Assembly: GCF_002002735.1 (NCBI RefSeq)
Contig: NZ_MUNY01000060.1
Location: 55,568 to 119,567, forward strand
DNA length: 64,000 nt
Direction: 5' to 3'
Origin: Algoriphagus sp. A40
GTDB taxonomy: Bacteria; Bacteroidota; Bacteroidia; Cytophagales; Cyclobacteriaceae
A program made the position numbers and the translations under genes. This document shows positions 35,976 to 44,964 of the stretch, in pieces (position 1 is the stretch's first letter; each line of letters begins with the position of its first letter). The notes beneath the pieces were generated by a model that was given only the letters and a program-made list of their open reading frames with translations, did not search any database and was not told where the DNA came from.

Positions 35976-38366
35976 ATGTCCCTTTTTAGAGTTCTGACGC
36001 TGTTTTTTTTGACAAGCCTTGGGTATCAGGCATTTTCGCAGGAACCGGTATTTATTTCAGGCGAAGTTTTGGATGTCAGCAACTCCGAGCCTTTGATCGG
36101 AGCCAATGTGTATTGGGAAGGAAAAATTGAGTCCGGAGTAGTTTCAGATTTAAACGGAAAATTTCAATTACCTCTGATCCCACTTCCTGCCAGGTTGGTC
36201 ATTTCCTATGTGGGATTTGAGCGTTCTGTCCGGCAGATCAATAAAAATGAGGCTGACAAGCCCATTCGTTTTTTCCTGAAACCTGAAGAAATGTCCCTGG
36301 ATGAAATCATCATTCAAGAACGCCGACCCGACGAGCAAGTCAAAAATATGGAAATGGGGAAGGCGACTGTTCCCATCGAAACAATCAAAAATATTCCAGC
36401 ATTGTTCGGAGAAGTGGATTTGCTCCGAAGTCTCCAATTGCTTCCAGGAGTAAAATCAGCGGGAGAGGGGACTACCGGTATTTTTGTGCGGGGTGGTTCT
36501 GCCGACCAAAATCTTGTGCAGCTAGACGGAGCGCCGGTATATAATCCTTCGCATTTTTTCGGAATTTTTTCAGTTTTCAATCCGGACGGACTCAAAAGTG
36601 TGGACCTCTACAAGGGCAATATGCCGGCATCATTTGGAGGCAGAGCGGCGTCTTTGATCGACGTTTCGCTGAGAGAAGGCAACAATGAACAGATCCACGG
36701 CGAAGGCGGGATTGGTAGTATTTCCTCAAGGTTGACCTTGGATGGACCGCTTTTTGGAAAAAATTCGACTTTCATTGTCAGCGCACGGAGAACATATGCG
36801 GATGTGTTTCTTAAGCTTTCCTCCGATGAAAACCTCAAAAACAATAAATTGAATTTTCACGACTTAAGCGGAAAATTGGCTTTTATAGTAAGCGAGAAAG
36901 ACAAAATATCGATCTCAAGCTATCAAGGAAGTGACTTTTTAGGATTGGATGATGAGTTTGGCCTGGGTTGGACCAACTGGGTGACTTCCGCAAATTGGAG
37001 CAGAGTGAGCTCGGATAAGTTCTTTTTTGATTTGCAGGGATATCATTCCAGATACAGTTATACCGTCGAGTTTGACGATCCGGAAAACGGCTTTGAATGG
37101 AGCAATAAGCTGTCAGAATCGGGGCTGAAGGCCATTTGGACAGCTTTGCCCAATTCCAAAACCCAATTAAATTGGGGGATTCACAGTCAATACTATCATT
37201 TTGCCCCAATAGATCTCGAGCCTGCTCCGAATAGTGCTATTCAATCAATCGTGACCAATCCCAAAAACGGTTTGCTCAATAATCTATTCTTTAGCGCCAA
37301 CCATGAGATTTCATCCAAGCTAAGTGTAGAAGGTGGGCTGAGATGGGGGCTTTTCAATCAGGTGGGAAAGGGCGTGGATTACCTATACGAGGGAGGGGTT
37401 CCAGGACCTGAGGTTGAAATCACAGATTCATTGAGTTTTGGCACTATGGAAAGTATGCAGTTTTACCAAGGTCTCGAACCAAGGATTGCTTTCCGGTATT
37501 TGATCAATGATCAATTTTCAGTCAAAACCGCATACAACCGTAATTTTCAATACATCCAGATTGCTTCCAACAGTTCTGCAGGATTGCCGATTGACCGATG
37601 GATTTTGTCGGGAAGGTACATAGAGCCAGTTCGTAGTGATCAGGTGTCGCTGGGTTTGTTTCACAATTTCAACCAAAATCGCTGGGAGTTTTCCATAGAG
37701 GGATATTACAAAGACCTCGACAATGTGATTGATCTGAGGAATGGTGCTCAGGTGCTTTTTACCGATCAGGTCGAAACCGAATTGCTTGCAGGAAAAGGAT
37801 GGGCTTATGGCGCTGAGTTTTTACTGAGAAAAAACATCGGAAAAACGACCGGTTGGCTGGCCTATACTTGGTCAAGAACTTGGAGAAAAATAGAAGGTGT
37901 GAGCAGAAATGAAGCATATAATCCCAGGTTTGACCGACCAAATGATGTGACTTTGGTCTTGAACCATGAATTTTCTCCAAGCTGGTCTGCAGGTCTGACC
38001 TTCGTTTATACTACCGGTCAGGCGGTTTCCTATCCGGTGGGATCGTATGAGGTCGATAATCAGTCCGTTCCGCTTTACTCTGAATATCGGAACGTGGACA
38101 GATTCCCCAATTACCACCGGATGGATGCCTCAGTGACCTGGAAGAATTCTGACAAAGGCAGGAAATGGAGAGGAAGCTGGAATTTTAGCATTTACAACTT
38201 GTATGGAAGGAAAAATCCCTTTGCATACGAATTCAGGACGATTTTCAACGATGATATCAACTTTGACGCAAGCTCGGATGGTGAAATTACTTCTGCGCAA
38301 CCAGGAGTCGTGATGACCTATCTGTTTACTTTTCTTCCTTCGATTACCTATAATTTTCAATTCTGA
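35976..38366 (+). CDS. TonB-dependent outer-membrane receptor with carboxypeptidase-regulatory domain
   Basis: This 796-residue protein has a signal peptide (ending GYQAFSQ), a CarboxypepD_reg-like beta domain (residues about 27-115, with SEPLIGANVYWEGK and LVISYVGFERSV), a plug with LRSLQLLPGVKSAGEGTTGI, FVRGGSADQNLVQLDGAPVY and ASFGGRAASLIDV, and a 22-strand-type barrel ending in TYNFQF. It imports an unknown ligand across the outer membrane using TonB energy. The gene overlaps the next (DUF4249) by one base (TGATG), a pairing that recurs in Cytophagales. Confidence 0.9.
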   Translation: MSLFRVLTLFFLTSLGYQAFSQEPVFISGEVLDVSNSEPLIGANVYWEGKIESGVVSDLNGKFQLPLIPLPARLVISYVGFERSVRQINKNEADKPIRFFLKPEEMSLDEIIIQERRPDEQVKNMEMGKATVPIETIKNIPALFGEVDLLRSLQLLPGVKSAGEGTTGIFVRGGSADQNLVQLDGAPVYNPSHFFGIFSVFNPDGLKSVDLYKGNMPASFGGRAASLIDVSLREGNNEQIHGEGGIGSISSRLTLDGPLFGKNSTFIVSARRTYADVFLKLSSDENLKNNKLNFHDLSGKLAFIVSEKDKISISSYQGSDFLGLDDEFGLGWTNWVTSANWSRVSSDKFFFDLQGYHSRYSYTVEFDDPENGFEWSNKLSESGLKAIWTALPNSKTQLNWGIHSQYYHFAPIDLEPAPNSAIQSIVTNPKNGLLNNLFFSANHEISSKLSVEGGLRWGLFNQVGKGVDYLYEGGVPGPEVEITDSLSFGTMESMQFYQGLEPRIAFRYLINDQFSVKTAYNRNFQYIQIASNSSAGLPIDRWILSGRYIEPVRSDQVSLGLFHNFNQNRWEFSIEGYYKDLDNVIDLRNGAQVLFTDQVETELLAGKGWAYGAEFLLRKNIGKTTGWLAYTWSRTWRKIEGVSRNEAYNPRFDRPNDVTLVLNHEFSPSWSAGLTFVYTTGQAVSYPVGSYEVDNQSVPLYSEYRNVDRFPNYHRMDASVTWKNSDKGRKWRGSWNFSIYNLYGRKNPFAYEFRTIFNDDINFDASSDGEITSAQPGVVMTYLFTFLPSITYNFQF

Positions 38367-39202
38367 TGAAGAGGCTAGCTGGAATTTTAATCGCGATTTT
38401 GTCTTGGTCCTGTCAGGAAGAAGTGATCTTGCCTTTGGGTGAAAAGGAGGAGTTGGTCCCGACCATTGAAGCTTTTTGGACAGATCAATCGATCTACAAT
38501 GAAGTGAGAATCACGCTTTCCAAGGACTACTATGATTCAACTGAAGTGCAGGTAATCTCTGACGCCGAAGTTTTTATCACGATTCCGGGAACAGATAAAG
38601 TGATCCCTTTTATTTTCCTGGGAGGAATCAATAATTACCGGGCTGCCAATCCCCAGGAGCATGCAAAAGTTGGAGAAACCTACCAGCTTCATGTCAAATG
38701 GAAAGACAATATCTATGTGTCGGAAGGTGTCATGCTTGAACCTCCGATTGTGGACAGTGTGACCTGGAGTTTTGAAGAGGAGCGGCTTTTCCGGGAGGAA
38801 GGATATTATATCAAAGTTTATGGCAAAATCCCGTTCGAAGAGAATAATAACTATCGGATTCGGGTGATTGAAAATGACACTCTGAAAAATCAGCGGGAAG
38901 ATTACCTGTTGTTTGATGATACCTTTGGCTTGAAGTTTTTTGAAGAGGGTCTTGAATTGGGCTATGCTTTCGAAGAAAATGACAAAGTCCGGTTGGAGCT
39001 TTTTCGGCTAAACAAGAATGCTTTTGATTACCTCAATCAGTTAGTCAACCTTCTTTTCAATGACGGAGGTCTGTTTAGTCCGCCACCCCAAAATCCGGAC
39101 ACGAATATCAAGGTAGTTCAGGGCGATCCGGAGGTTTTGGGATACTTTGCCGTTACTCCTGTTTTGGCACGAACGGTCCTGATACAGGCGAAATACGATT
39201 AA
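38366..39202 (+). CDS. DUF4249 lipoprotein
   Basis: This 278-residue protein starts with a lipoprotein signal peptide (ILIAILSWSC) and has the DUF4249 pattern: LVPTIEAFWTDQ, VRITLSKDYYDST, SDAEVFITIPG, VGETYQLHVKWKDN and a C-terminal strand with YFAVTPVLARTVLI. Family members are usually encoded next to a TonB-dependent receptor and are presumed surface-exposed partners that help capture its ligand. The start overlaps the receptor stop by one base. Confidence 0.85.
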   Translation: MKRLAGILIAILSWSCQEEVILPLGEKEELVPTIEAFWTDQSIYNEVRITLSKDYYDSTEVQVISDAEVFITIPGTDKVIPFIFLGGINNYRAANPQEHAKVGETYQLHVKWKDNIYVSEGVMLEPPIVDSVTWSFEEERLFREEGYYIKVYGKIPFEENNNYRIRVIENDTLKNQREDYLLFDDTFGLKFFEEGLELGYAFEENDKVRLELFRLNKNAFDYLNQLVNLLFNDGGLFSPPPQNPDTNIKVVQGDPEVLGYFAVTPVLARTVLIQAKYD

Positions 39203-39211
39203 GACTGAAGT

Positions 39212-39232
39212 CAGAAGACAGGAGACCGAAGA
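39212..39232. repeat. CAGAAGAC-type repeat fragment
   Basis: A 21-bp sequence (CAGAAGACAGGAGACCGAAG plus A) that matches 33563-33583 at 19 positions. Here it lacks the second hairpin arm. Confidence 0.5.
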
Positions 39233-39335
39233 AAGGAATGGATTTCAATTCTGAATCTATTTCCTGTTGAGATTCCCTAAATACTGGCTAAGAAGCCGAG
39301 GTTGAAAAATAATTTTGAAAAAAAGGTATCAAAAG

Positions 39336-39371
39336 TTGTTTCGAAAAATTTTATCATCGTAATATTGCAAT
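39336..39371 (+). promoter_or_regulatory. arsR promoter and putative ArsR operator
   Basis: TTG at 39336-39338, a 21-bp spacer and TAATATTG (39360-39367, one mismatch to TAnnTTTG) form a promoter. The -7 box lies inside CATCGTAATATTGCAAT (39355-39371), which contains the 8-bp palindrome ATTGCAAT and recurs exactly at 39734-39750. A repressor bound here would block the promoter, as expected for ArsR autoregulation. Confidence 0.6.
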
Positions 39372-39377
39372 GTAATT

Positions 39378-39716
39378 ATGGGAATCACTAAAACAGACCT
39401 TTTCACCGCAGAGCAAAATGAGTTGGCACAACTTGCCAAGGCTTTTGCACATCCGGCCAGGATTGCCATCCTTCAGTATTTGGTCAAATCCAAAAGCTGT
39501 ATCAACGGCACTTTGGTCCAGGAACTTGGTTTGGCTCAAGCTACGATTTCCCAGCATTTGCGGGAGCTGAAAGACTTGGGACTGATCAAAGGTTCAATCG
39601 AAGGTGCCTCGATCAGCTATTGCATCAATTCCCAAAAATGGGATCAAGTGCAGGGACTTTTCAATGGCTTGTTTGACCAGGTGAACAATTCCTGCAGTTC
39701 CGATTCCTGTTGTTAA
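39378..39716 (+). CDS. ArsR family metalloregulator
   Basis: This 112-residue winged-helix repressor has the ArsR core: AKAFAHPARIAILQYLVKSK, then the recognition helix region LGLAQATISQHLRELKDLGL. It lacks the ELCVCDL metal site of classical ArsR, but has Cys in KSCINGT and a C-terminal Cys cluster SCSSDSCC that could bind arsenite. It probably represses itself and the following genes through the repeated 17-bp site. It begins a three-gene arsenic unit with the DUF6428 gene and arsC. Confidence 0.88.
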   Translation: MGITKTDLFTAEQNELAQLAKAFAHPARIAILQYLVKSKSCINGTLVQELGLAQATISQHLRELKDLGLIKGSIEGASISYCINSQKWDQVQGLFNGLFDQVNNSCSSDSCC

Positions 39717-39733
39717 AAAAATTTGAATTTATC

Positions 39734-39750
39734 CATCGTAATATTGCAAT
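39734..39750 (+). promoter_or_regulatory. Second copy of the putative ArsR operator
   Basis: CATCGTAATATTGCAAT is identical over 17 bp to 39355-39371 and lies 12 bp before the DUF6428 start. TAATATTG within it may be a -7 box, but no -33 TTG is seen at a usual spacing. Confidence 0.6.
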
Positions 39751-39762
39751 AACCTAAATACT

Positions 39763-40236
39763 ATGACACTCTCTGAAATCAAATCCCAGCTGCCTCAGTT
39801 AAGCCAATTGACATTCCAATTGCCTGACGGCACTCAGGTTCCGGCCCATTTTCACATCACGGAAATCGGTCAGGTCAACAAAAAATTCATCGACTGCGGA
39901 GGAACGCTCCGAGATGAAAAATCCATCAACTTCCAGCTTTGGGAGGATGGTGATTACGATCACCGGTTGGGTGCAAAGAAATTATTGGACATTATCCAGC
40001 TTTCAGAGCGGGTTTTAGGCTTGGAAGATCTTGAAATTGAAGTCGAATATCAGGGCGATACCATTGGGAAATATGGCCTTGAATTCAATGGGGAGGCTTT
40101 TGTTCTGACCAAAAAAATGACCGACTGCCTGGCCAAAGACAAATGCGGTATTCCTGCCCAGAAACCTAAAATCCGTATATCTGAACTTCAAGCCGCTGGC
40201 ACAGGTTGCTGCGCTCCAAATTCAGGCTGTTGCTAA
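39763..40236 (+). CDS. DUF6428 family protein
   Basis: This 157-residue cytoplasmic protein matches a family found in arsenic operons of Bacteroidota. It has FHITEIGQVNKKFIDCGGT, SINFQLWEDGDYDHRL, a small alpha/beta core and a C-terminal thiol-rich tail (GTGCCAPNSGCC) resembling that of the ArsR protein upstream. A role in binding or handing over arsenite is plausible but not shown. It starts 46 bp after arsR with its own operator-like site and is followed by arsC after 18 bp. Confidence 0.75.
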   Translation: MTLSEIKSQLPQLSQLTFQLPDGTQVPAHFHITEIGQVNKKFIDCGGTLRDEKSINFQLWEDGDYDHRLGAKKLLDIIQLSERVLGLEDLEIEVEYQGDTIGKYGLEFNGEAFVLTKKMTDCLAKDKCGIPAQKPKIRISELQAAGTGCCAPNSGCC

Positions 40237-40254
40237 ATCGTTTCAAATTCATTT

Positions 40255-40881
40255 ATGATAAACTCTTTTTATCCGGCAGTGGAGGAAACCATTTCCTCTC
40301 TGCCGATTTCTGAAATCTCCGCTGACAGAATGCCTGTAATCCGGCAGACAGTGGATTATATTTTGGGGAAAATCAAGTCAAACCAAGAAGTCAGACTAAA
40401 TTTCATCTGTACCCACAACAGTCGCAGAAGCCAGTTTTCGCAAATTTGGGCGCAAACTGCCGCGGATTTTTTCGGGATTGAAGCCTTCTGCTATTCTGGT
40501 GGGGTAGAAGTAACAGCATTCAACGAAAGGGCGGTAGCTGCCATTCGAAGGGATGGTTTCAAAGTGGTTCAAAAAGGAGAGGGGAATCCGGTTTACTTTG
40601 TTTTCCACGGGGAATCCTCTGAACCTATTATCACTTTCTCCAAAGTTTACGATGATCCGATTAATCCAACTACCGGTTTTGCAGCGGTGATGACTTGCGA
40701 TCATGCGGATGAAAATTGTCCTTTTATTCCAGGCACTGAAAAGCGGATTCCACTACGATACGAGGACCCCAAAGCCTTTGACGGGACAGATTTGGAAGAA
40801 AAAATGTACTCCGAGCGGTCGCATCAAATCGGATCGGAGTTGTTCTTCATCTTCCAAAAAGTGAAGGAAAATCTTCAATAG
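40255..40881 (+). CDS. arsC: Arsenate reductase of the low-molecular-weight phosphatase type
   Basis: This 208-residue protein has the phosphatase loop CTHNSRRS (Cys52, CX5R with R58) and two further cysteines in MTCDHADENCPF (C148, C155) spaced by seven, as in thioredoxin-linked arsenate reductases of the S. aureus pI258 type, in which three Cys form the redox relay. YEDPKAFDGT supplies the acidic loop. The N-terminal 45 residues are an extension beyond the usual 130-140. The context with ArsR and DUF6428 supports arsenate reduction; no arsenite efflux gene is next to it in this window. Confidence 0.85.
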   Translation: MINSFYPAVEETISSLPISEISADRMPVIRQTVDYILGKIKSNQEVRLNFICTHNSRRSQFSQIWAQTAADFFGIEAFCYSGGVEVTAFNERAVAAIRRDGFKVVQKGEGNPVYFVFHGESSEPIITFSKVYDDPINPTTGFAAVMTCDHADENCPFIPGTEKRIPLRYEDPKAFDGTDLEEKMYSERSHQIGSELFFIFQKVKENLQ

Positions 40882-40902
40882 TCAACTTTTAAACTCTAGA
40901 CT

Positions 40903-41598
40903 TTATCCCAACCCCACCATTTGCACATATAGCCCCAACAGAATGTGCCAAACAAGGTAATGGCCAAGTCTTAGGCTTAAGTTTGCTATGAAGCCTGATT
41001 TTTTGAAATAAACCGCCTGGATGAAATTCATCCCAAAACCTGAAATCAAGGCATAGGCGATAAACCAGGTTTCTCCGCTTGGCATTTGTTCCAGAGGTTC
41101 CCGGATTGCCGTCAAAACCGCAATTATCCAGAATGCCTGGGTCTGGTATTTTCCCTTTTCGATTTTTGAGAAAATGAAAAGTACCAACACAATCGGAATC
41201 AACCGGTAGAAAACCTCCACTTCAAATGCTCCCGAAAAATAGAGGAAAAGCGAATACGGGAATGGCTGAAGAAAAGGAGGTAGTTCAGTGTAGGGCTCAG
41301 GATGCAGGATCCCCTTTATAATTATCACGTCCAAAATCCCGAATCCAATTCCTATCAATGCCGGAATCCAGATTCTGTTCCGATTGGAAATCTCTTTTGT
41401 CCAGAATTCGGGAATCCCGGCCTGTTTTTGAAGAAACAGAAAAGGAATCCCGATCAGCAAAATGACGACGGAAACCCAGCCCCAGGTTCTAAGAAAAGGA
41501 TAAGTGTCCACGAGGTATTTTGACCAAAATATTCCGGCAATGCAGATCAACAAAAATATGAGATAGGTTAAAATTGATTTTTTCAAGGCTTTATTCAT
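40903..41598 (-). CDS. Polytopic membrane protein, CPBP-like
   Basis: This 231-residue protein has about seven hydrophobic segments. The central FSGAFEVEVFYRLIPI and the later SLRLGHYLVWHILLGLY recall the EExxxR and His motifs of the CPBP (Abi) intramembrane protease family, though the first motif is degenerate (EVEVFYR). A prenyl-protease function is therefore uncertain. It converges on arsC, and its start is divergent from the blaI promoter region. Confidence 0.55.
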   Translation of the reverse strand: MNKALKKSILTYLIFLLICIAGIFWSKYLVDTYPFLRTWGWVSVVILLIGIPFLFLQKQAGIPEFWTKEISNRNRIWIPALIGIGFGILDVIIIKGILHPEPYTELPPFLQPFPYSLFLYFSGAFEVEVFYRLIPIVLVLFIFSKIEKGKYQTQAFWIIAVLTAIREPLEQMPSGETWFIAYALISGFGMNFIQAVYFKKSGFIANLSLRLGHYLVWHILLGLYVQMVGLG

Positions 41599-41692
41599 GG
41601 ATGAATGAGTGTTTAGGGCTCAGTTTTTCAGCACTTTATCAAAGATGAAAACCTGCAATGAAAAGTTGCTTTTGAATCAATTTAAATTTATA

Positions 41693-41706
41693 TCGTAGAA
41701 ATACGA
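41693..41706. promoter_or_regulatory. Putative BlaI operator
   Basis: TCGTAGAAATACGA is a perfect 5-bp inverted repeat (TCGTA/TACGA) with a 4-nt centre, and a third TCGTA half-site follows at 41712-41716. It lies 43 bp before blaI. BlaI-family repressors bind such dyads and usually control their own operon. Confidence 0.5.
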
Positions 41707-41749
41707 AAAAATCGTAGGAATATAAATTCCTCTTTTTTACCTTTCATTT

Positions 41750-42121
41750 ATGGAAGAATTAAATCAAAACGAAGAACAGATCATGGCGATCTTCTGGAGT
41801 CAGGGAGAATTGCTGATCAGGGATGTATTGGACCAAATGCAGGAACCTAAACCTCCTTATACAACGCTAGCCTCTACGATAAAAAATATTGAACGGAAAG
41901 GCTATCTCACTCACAGAATGTATGGTACGGTGAATATTTACAAGCCTGCGGTGAATCAGGAAGATTATAGCAAAAAGAGCTTCAATCGGCTTGTCACGCA
42001 TTTCTTTGGTGGCTCAGTAGGGAATTTCCTGTCATTTATGGTCAAGGAAAAAAGCATCTCCGATAAGGAAGTGAAAGAATTGCAGGACATGATCGACAAG
42101 ATGGATAATCCTCAAAAGTAA
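41750..42121 (+). CDS. BlaI/MecI/CopY family transcriptional repressor
   Basis: This 123-residue protein has the BlaI winged helix: LNQNEEQIMAIFWSQGELLI, DVLDQMQEPKPPYTTLASTI and KNIERKGYLTHR. The C-terminal half is a helical dimer region. In the classical system the repressor is cut after BlaR1 senses a signal. The TAA overlaps the ATG of the blaR1-type gene by one base, so the two are translated together. The substrate need not be a beta-lactam: in Bacteroidota such pairs are common without a beta-lactamase gene, and none is seen here. Confidence 0.93.
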   Translation: MEELNQNEEQIMAIFWSQGELLIRDVLDQMQEPKPPYTTLASTIKNIERKGYLTHRMYGTVNIYKPAVNQEDYSKKSFNRLVTHFFGGSVGNFLSFMVKEKSISDKEVKELQDMIDKMDNPQK

Positions 42122-43431
42122 TGGACGGGCTTTTGGTTTATCTGGTTGAAGTCTCCATTTGCTTGGGGATTTCCTTGGTGATCTACAGGGTTTGGTTGAG
42201 TGGATTGACCTTTTTTTCCTGGAACAGGTCAATCCTGCTCAGTTTGTTAGTCCTTTCGGGATTGATTCCTTTGCTCAGGCTTGAACTTTTTGGGATTGGC
42301 AAGGAGGTTTCAGAAATGACACTTCCTGTTTTTCAGGTGGGTGATCAAGTGAAGCCAACTGTTGAGCAGTGGTTTTCTTTGTCTCAGGTTTTGATATGGG
42401 TTTACTTTTTAGGAGCCCTTTTTACGGCTTCCCGCCTGGTATTTGGATTTATGATGTCCCAAAAGCTGATCGGACAAGCCCGGCTGACCCGTTTTGGAAG
42501 CTTTTGGGTGGCGATACACCCGGAGTTTGTACCTGCTTCCTTCTTTGAGTACATCCTGATGCCGGATTTTGATCCGGAGGATTCTAAACAAAAACAGATT
42601 TTGGCTCATGAATCGGTTCACGTAAGACTCAGACACAGTTGGGATCTTCTATTGGTAAATTTTGCAAAAGTCATTTTCTGGTTTAATCCCATGATTTACC
42701 TTTTTGAAAATTATCTTCGGGAAGTCCACGAGTATCAGGCTGATCAGGGCGTCACCAGACAGGTTGCTCCAAAGGAATATGCCACACTGCTTCTTCAGCT
42801 GATTACAGCGAAGCCAGGCTGGCAGTTTATGAATAATTTTAACCAGTTTCAGACCAAAAAGCGGATTCAGATGATGGCAAAGTCTGCTTCAGGGCCATTG
42901 CAGCGCCTGCGCTTTCTTGCACTGATTCCGGCTGTTGGCCTATTGTTGTTTGTTTTTTCCTGTGAAAGAGAAGACCTCTTGCCTCAGCAATCGGTTGAAG
43001 ATTTAAGAAACGCGACTTTACTATTGGATCCAAGCGACGAAGTCTTTGACTTAGTGGAGCAGCAACCTATCCCTTCCGGAGGCATGAGTGGATGGAATCA
43101 ATATTTAAGCAAAAATCTCAATTATCCATTTCAAGCAAGGCGTATGGGAATTGAAGGAACCGTCATTGTGGTTTTTGAAATTCACAAAGATGGCTCGATC
43201 CACAATGTGGAAATTCTCCGAGGAATTGGCGGAGGAGCTGATCAGGAAGCGGTGCGAGTGGTGCTCAATTCACCAAGATGGGAGCCGGGCAGGCAAAGAG
43301 GAAGAGCCGTCAATACTAGGATGAGACTTCCTATCAGGTTTAAATTGGACAACGGCTCAGTTGCGTCAAAAGAAAAAATTGAAGAAAAGGGTGAGGTGAA
43401 ACCGAATGTAGTGGTGATTGGATACAATTGA
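42121..43431 (+). CDS. M56/BlaR1-type membrane peptidase fused to a TonB C-terminal domain
   Basis: This 436-residue protein has several N-terminal membrane helices, an HExxH zinc motif (HESVH, residues 163-167) with LLLVNFAKVIFWFNP downstream and EYQADQGV as the third-ligand region, a last helix near residue 275 (PAVGLLLFVFSC) and, from about residue 303, a periplasmic TonB_C domain (MGIEGTVIVVFEIHKDGS, GGADQEAVRVV, RMRLPIRFKL). The peptidase should cut BlaI after sensing an outside signal. In place of a penicillin-binding sensor the outer part is a TonB-type domain. Three more copies of that domain follow in separate genes. Confidence 0.9.
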   Translation: MDGLLVYLVEVSICLGISLVIYRVWLSGLTFFSWNRSILLSLLVLSGLIPLLRLELFGIGKEVSEMTLPVFQVGDQVKPTVEQWFSLSQVLIWVYFLGALFTASRLVFGFMMSQKLIGQARLTRFGSFWVAIHPEFVPASFFEYILMPDFDPEDSKQKQILAHESVHVRLRHSWDLLLVNFAKVIFWFNPMIYLFENYLREVHEYQADQGVTRQVAPKEYATLLLQLITAKPGWQFMNNFNQFQTKKRIQMMAKSASGPLQRLRFLALIPAVGLLLFVFSCEREDLLPQQSVEDLRNATLLLDPSDEVFDLVEQQPIPSGGMSGWNQYLSKNLNYPFQARRMGIEGTVIVVFEIHKDGSIHNVEILRGIGGGADQEAVRVVLNSPRWEPGRQRGRAVNTRMRLPIRFKLDNGSVASKEKIEEKGEVKPNVVVIGYN

Positions 43432-43538
43432 TTGTAGTCCAGTATTTTAACAAATCATATGTTTCAAAAAAACCAGACAACAAATCTTAACTTCTATCCT
43501 TATTTTTTGTCCATTTTCTAACTTAATCTCATACTAAC

Positions 43539-44309
43539 ATGAAAACCCAAGTTTTAGCACGGTTTCTTATCCTGCTGGCAATTGCTTCACTAGGCATTCA
43601 AGAGCAAGTTTTTTCCCAAAAAACCAGCGATAGTTATGTGGTTGAGGGTAGGGTCAACGATCCACAAGGTAAAAAGGCGATCGGTGCGGCAATTCTGGTC
43701 AAAGGGACTACAATTGGTACAGTCACAGACACGACTGGCTTTTTTACTTTGAAGGTTCCCTCCAAGGAATCGATTCTTGTTATTTCTCACTTTAGTACTT
43801 CTAAAAGTGTCGAGGTAGTGCTAAATGGAAGTCCAAAAGTGGTCGTTAGGCTTGCCTCTGATTCTGAAATGCAAAGCTCTAAAGAAGTATTCGATCGGGT
43901 GGAAGAAAAACCAAGGCCTGTATCCGGAGAGAACGGTTGGAATATTTATATGGCAAAAAATGCTAAATATCCGGCAAACGACAGATCCGCAGGCGTAGAA
44001 GGGACGGTCATCGTAGGTTTTGAAGTCCATGAAGACGGCTCTCTGCACAACATCGAAATTCTGAGAGGAATCGGAGGAGAATGTGATCAGGAAGTTGTCC
44101 GGTTAGTCGCTGAGGGTCCAAATTGGGATCCGGGAATGATCAATGGGCAAGCTGTCAAAACCAGAATGAGTCTTCCTGTTAGGTTTGTATTGTCTAAAGA
44201 ACCAGGCACTGCTTCTCCCAACCAAGAAAGCGAGAAAATCATTGCCGAACAATACGGCAAGGATTACCTCGTGGTGGTTGGATATTCTCCTAAGTCGAAT
44301 ACGCGCTAG
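43539..44309 (+). CDS. Exported protein with CarboxypepD_reg-like and TonB C-terminal domains
   Basis: This 256-residue protein has a signal peptide (ending EQVFSQ), a carboxypeptidase-regulatory-like beta domain (VVEGRVNDPQGKKAIGAAIL, TVTDTTGFFTLKVPS) at residues 27-105 and a TonB_C domain from about 115 (VEGTVIVGFEVHEDGSLHNI, GGECDQEVVRLV, TRMSLPVRFVL). It has no inner-membrane anchor as true TonB does. It lies 107 bp after the blaR1-type gene on the same strand and its TonB domain is clearly homologous to that of the peptidase. Confidence 0.8.
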   Translation: MKTQVLARFLILLAIASLGIQEQVFSQKTSDSYVVEGRVNDPQGKKAIGAAILVKGTTIGTVTDTTGFFTLKVPSKESILVISHFSTSKSVEVVLNGSPKVVVRLASDSEMQSSKEVFDRVEEKPRPVSGENGWNIYMAKNAKYPANDRSAGVEGTVIVGFEVHEDGSLHNIEILRGIGGECDQEVVRLVAEGPNWDPGMINGQAVKTRMSLPVRFVLSKEPGTASPNQESEKIIAEQYGKDYLVVVGYSPKSNTR

Positions 44310-44406
44310 TCCCCAATCAGATTTCTTATTGCAAATGTCCAGCCTTTGGAAAAAACCGAAGGCCTGGAATGATACAGCCTAATTTTAACCAAAAACCAAG
44401 TATACC

Positions 44407-44910
44407 ATGAAGCTTATCAAATTGAAAAACAAGGCATTAAGTCTATTAGTCGTAACAGGAATGGTTTTGACCGTGACCAGCTGCCAAATGGAACAAGTGG
44501 CCGAACTGGAAGGCCCCACTCAAGTGGAGGCTATGCAAAGCCTGGGTCCTACTAGTATTCTGGCGCTGGTCGATGATGTGGGAAAAGACGGAAAAGAAAT
44601 ATTCGACGTGACCGAAGTGCAACCCAATCCTCCCGGGGGTATGCAAGGTTGGTCGGAATATCTGAGTACAAATCTTACCTATCCGGCTCAGGCCCGGCAA
44701 ATGGGGATTGAAGGCACTGTGATCGTTGTGTTTCTGATTAATTCAGATGGGTCCATCTCCAATGTCGAAGTTCTAAAAGGAATCGGTGGTGGTGCTGATG
44801 AAGAAGCTGTTCGGGTAGTTGAAAACTCACCGAAATGGACTCCGGCAATGCAAAAAGACAGGGTCGTTAATTCCAGAATGAGACTTCCGGTACGATTCAA
44901 ACTGAGTTAA
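44407..44910 (+). CDS. Lipoprotein with TonB C-terminal domain
   Basis: This 167-residue protein starts with a lipoprotein signal (VVTGMVLTVTSC), so the mature protein is lipid-anchored at Cys26. The rest is a short linker and a TonB_C domain (PNPPGGMQGWSEYL, MGIEGTVIVVFLINSDGSIS, GGADEEAVRVV, SRMRLPVRFKL) that is closest to the domain at the end of the blaR1-type protein. Duplication within this locus is the simplest explanation. Confidence 0.8.
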   Translation: MKLIKLKNKALSLLVVTGMVLTVTSCQMEQVAELEGPTQVEAMQSLGPTSILALVDDVGKDGKEIFDVTEVQPNPPGGMQGWSEYLSTNLTYPAQARQMGIEGTVIVVFLINSDGSISNVEVLKGIGGGADEEAVRVVENSPKWTPAMQKDRVVNSRMRLPVRFKLS

Positions 44911-44964
44911 ATCCTGAATAAAAATATTTAAAATAAAGAACCTTTTACCAAATCTATAGAAATC

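Noticed and set aside
41750..43431. Beta-lactam resistance locus
   Set aside because: BlaI and a BlaR1-type peptidase are present, but the sensor lacks a penicillin-binding domain and no beta-lactamase gene is in the window.
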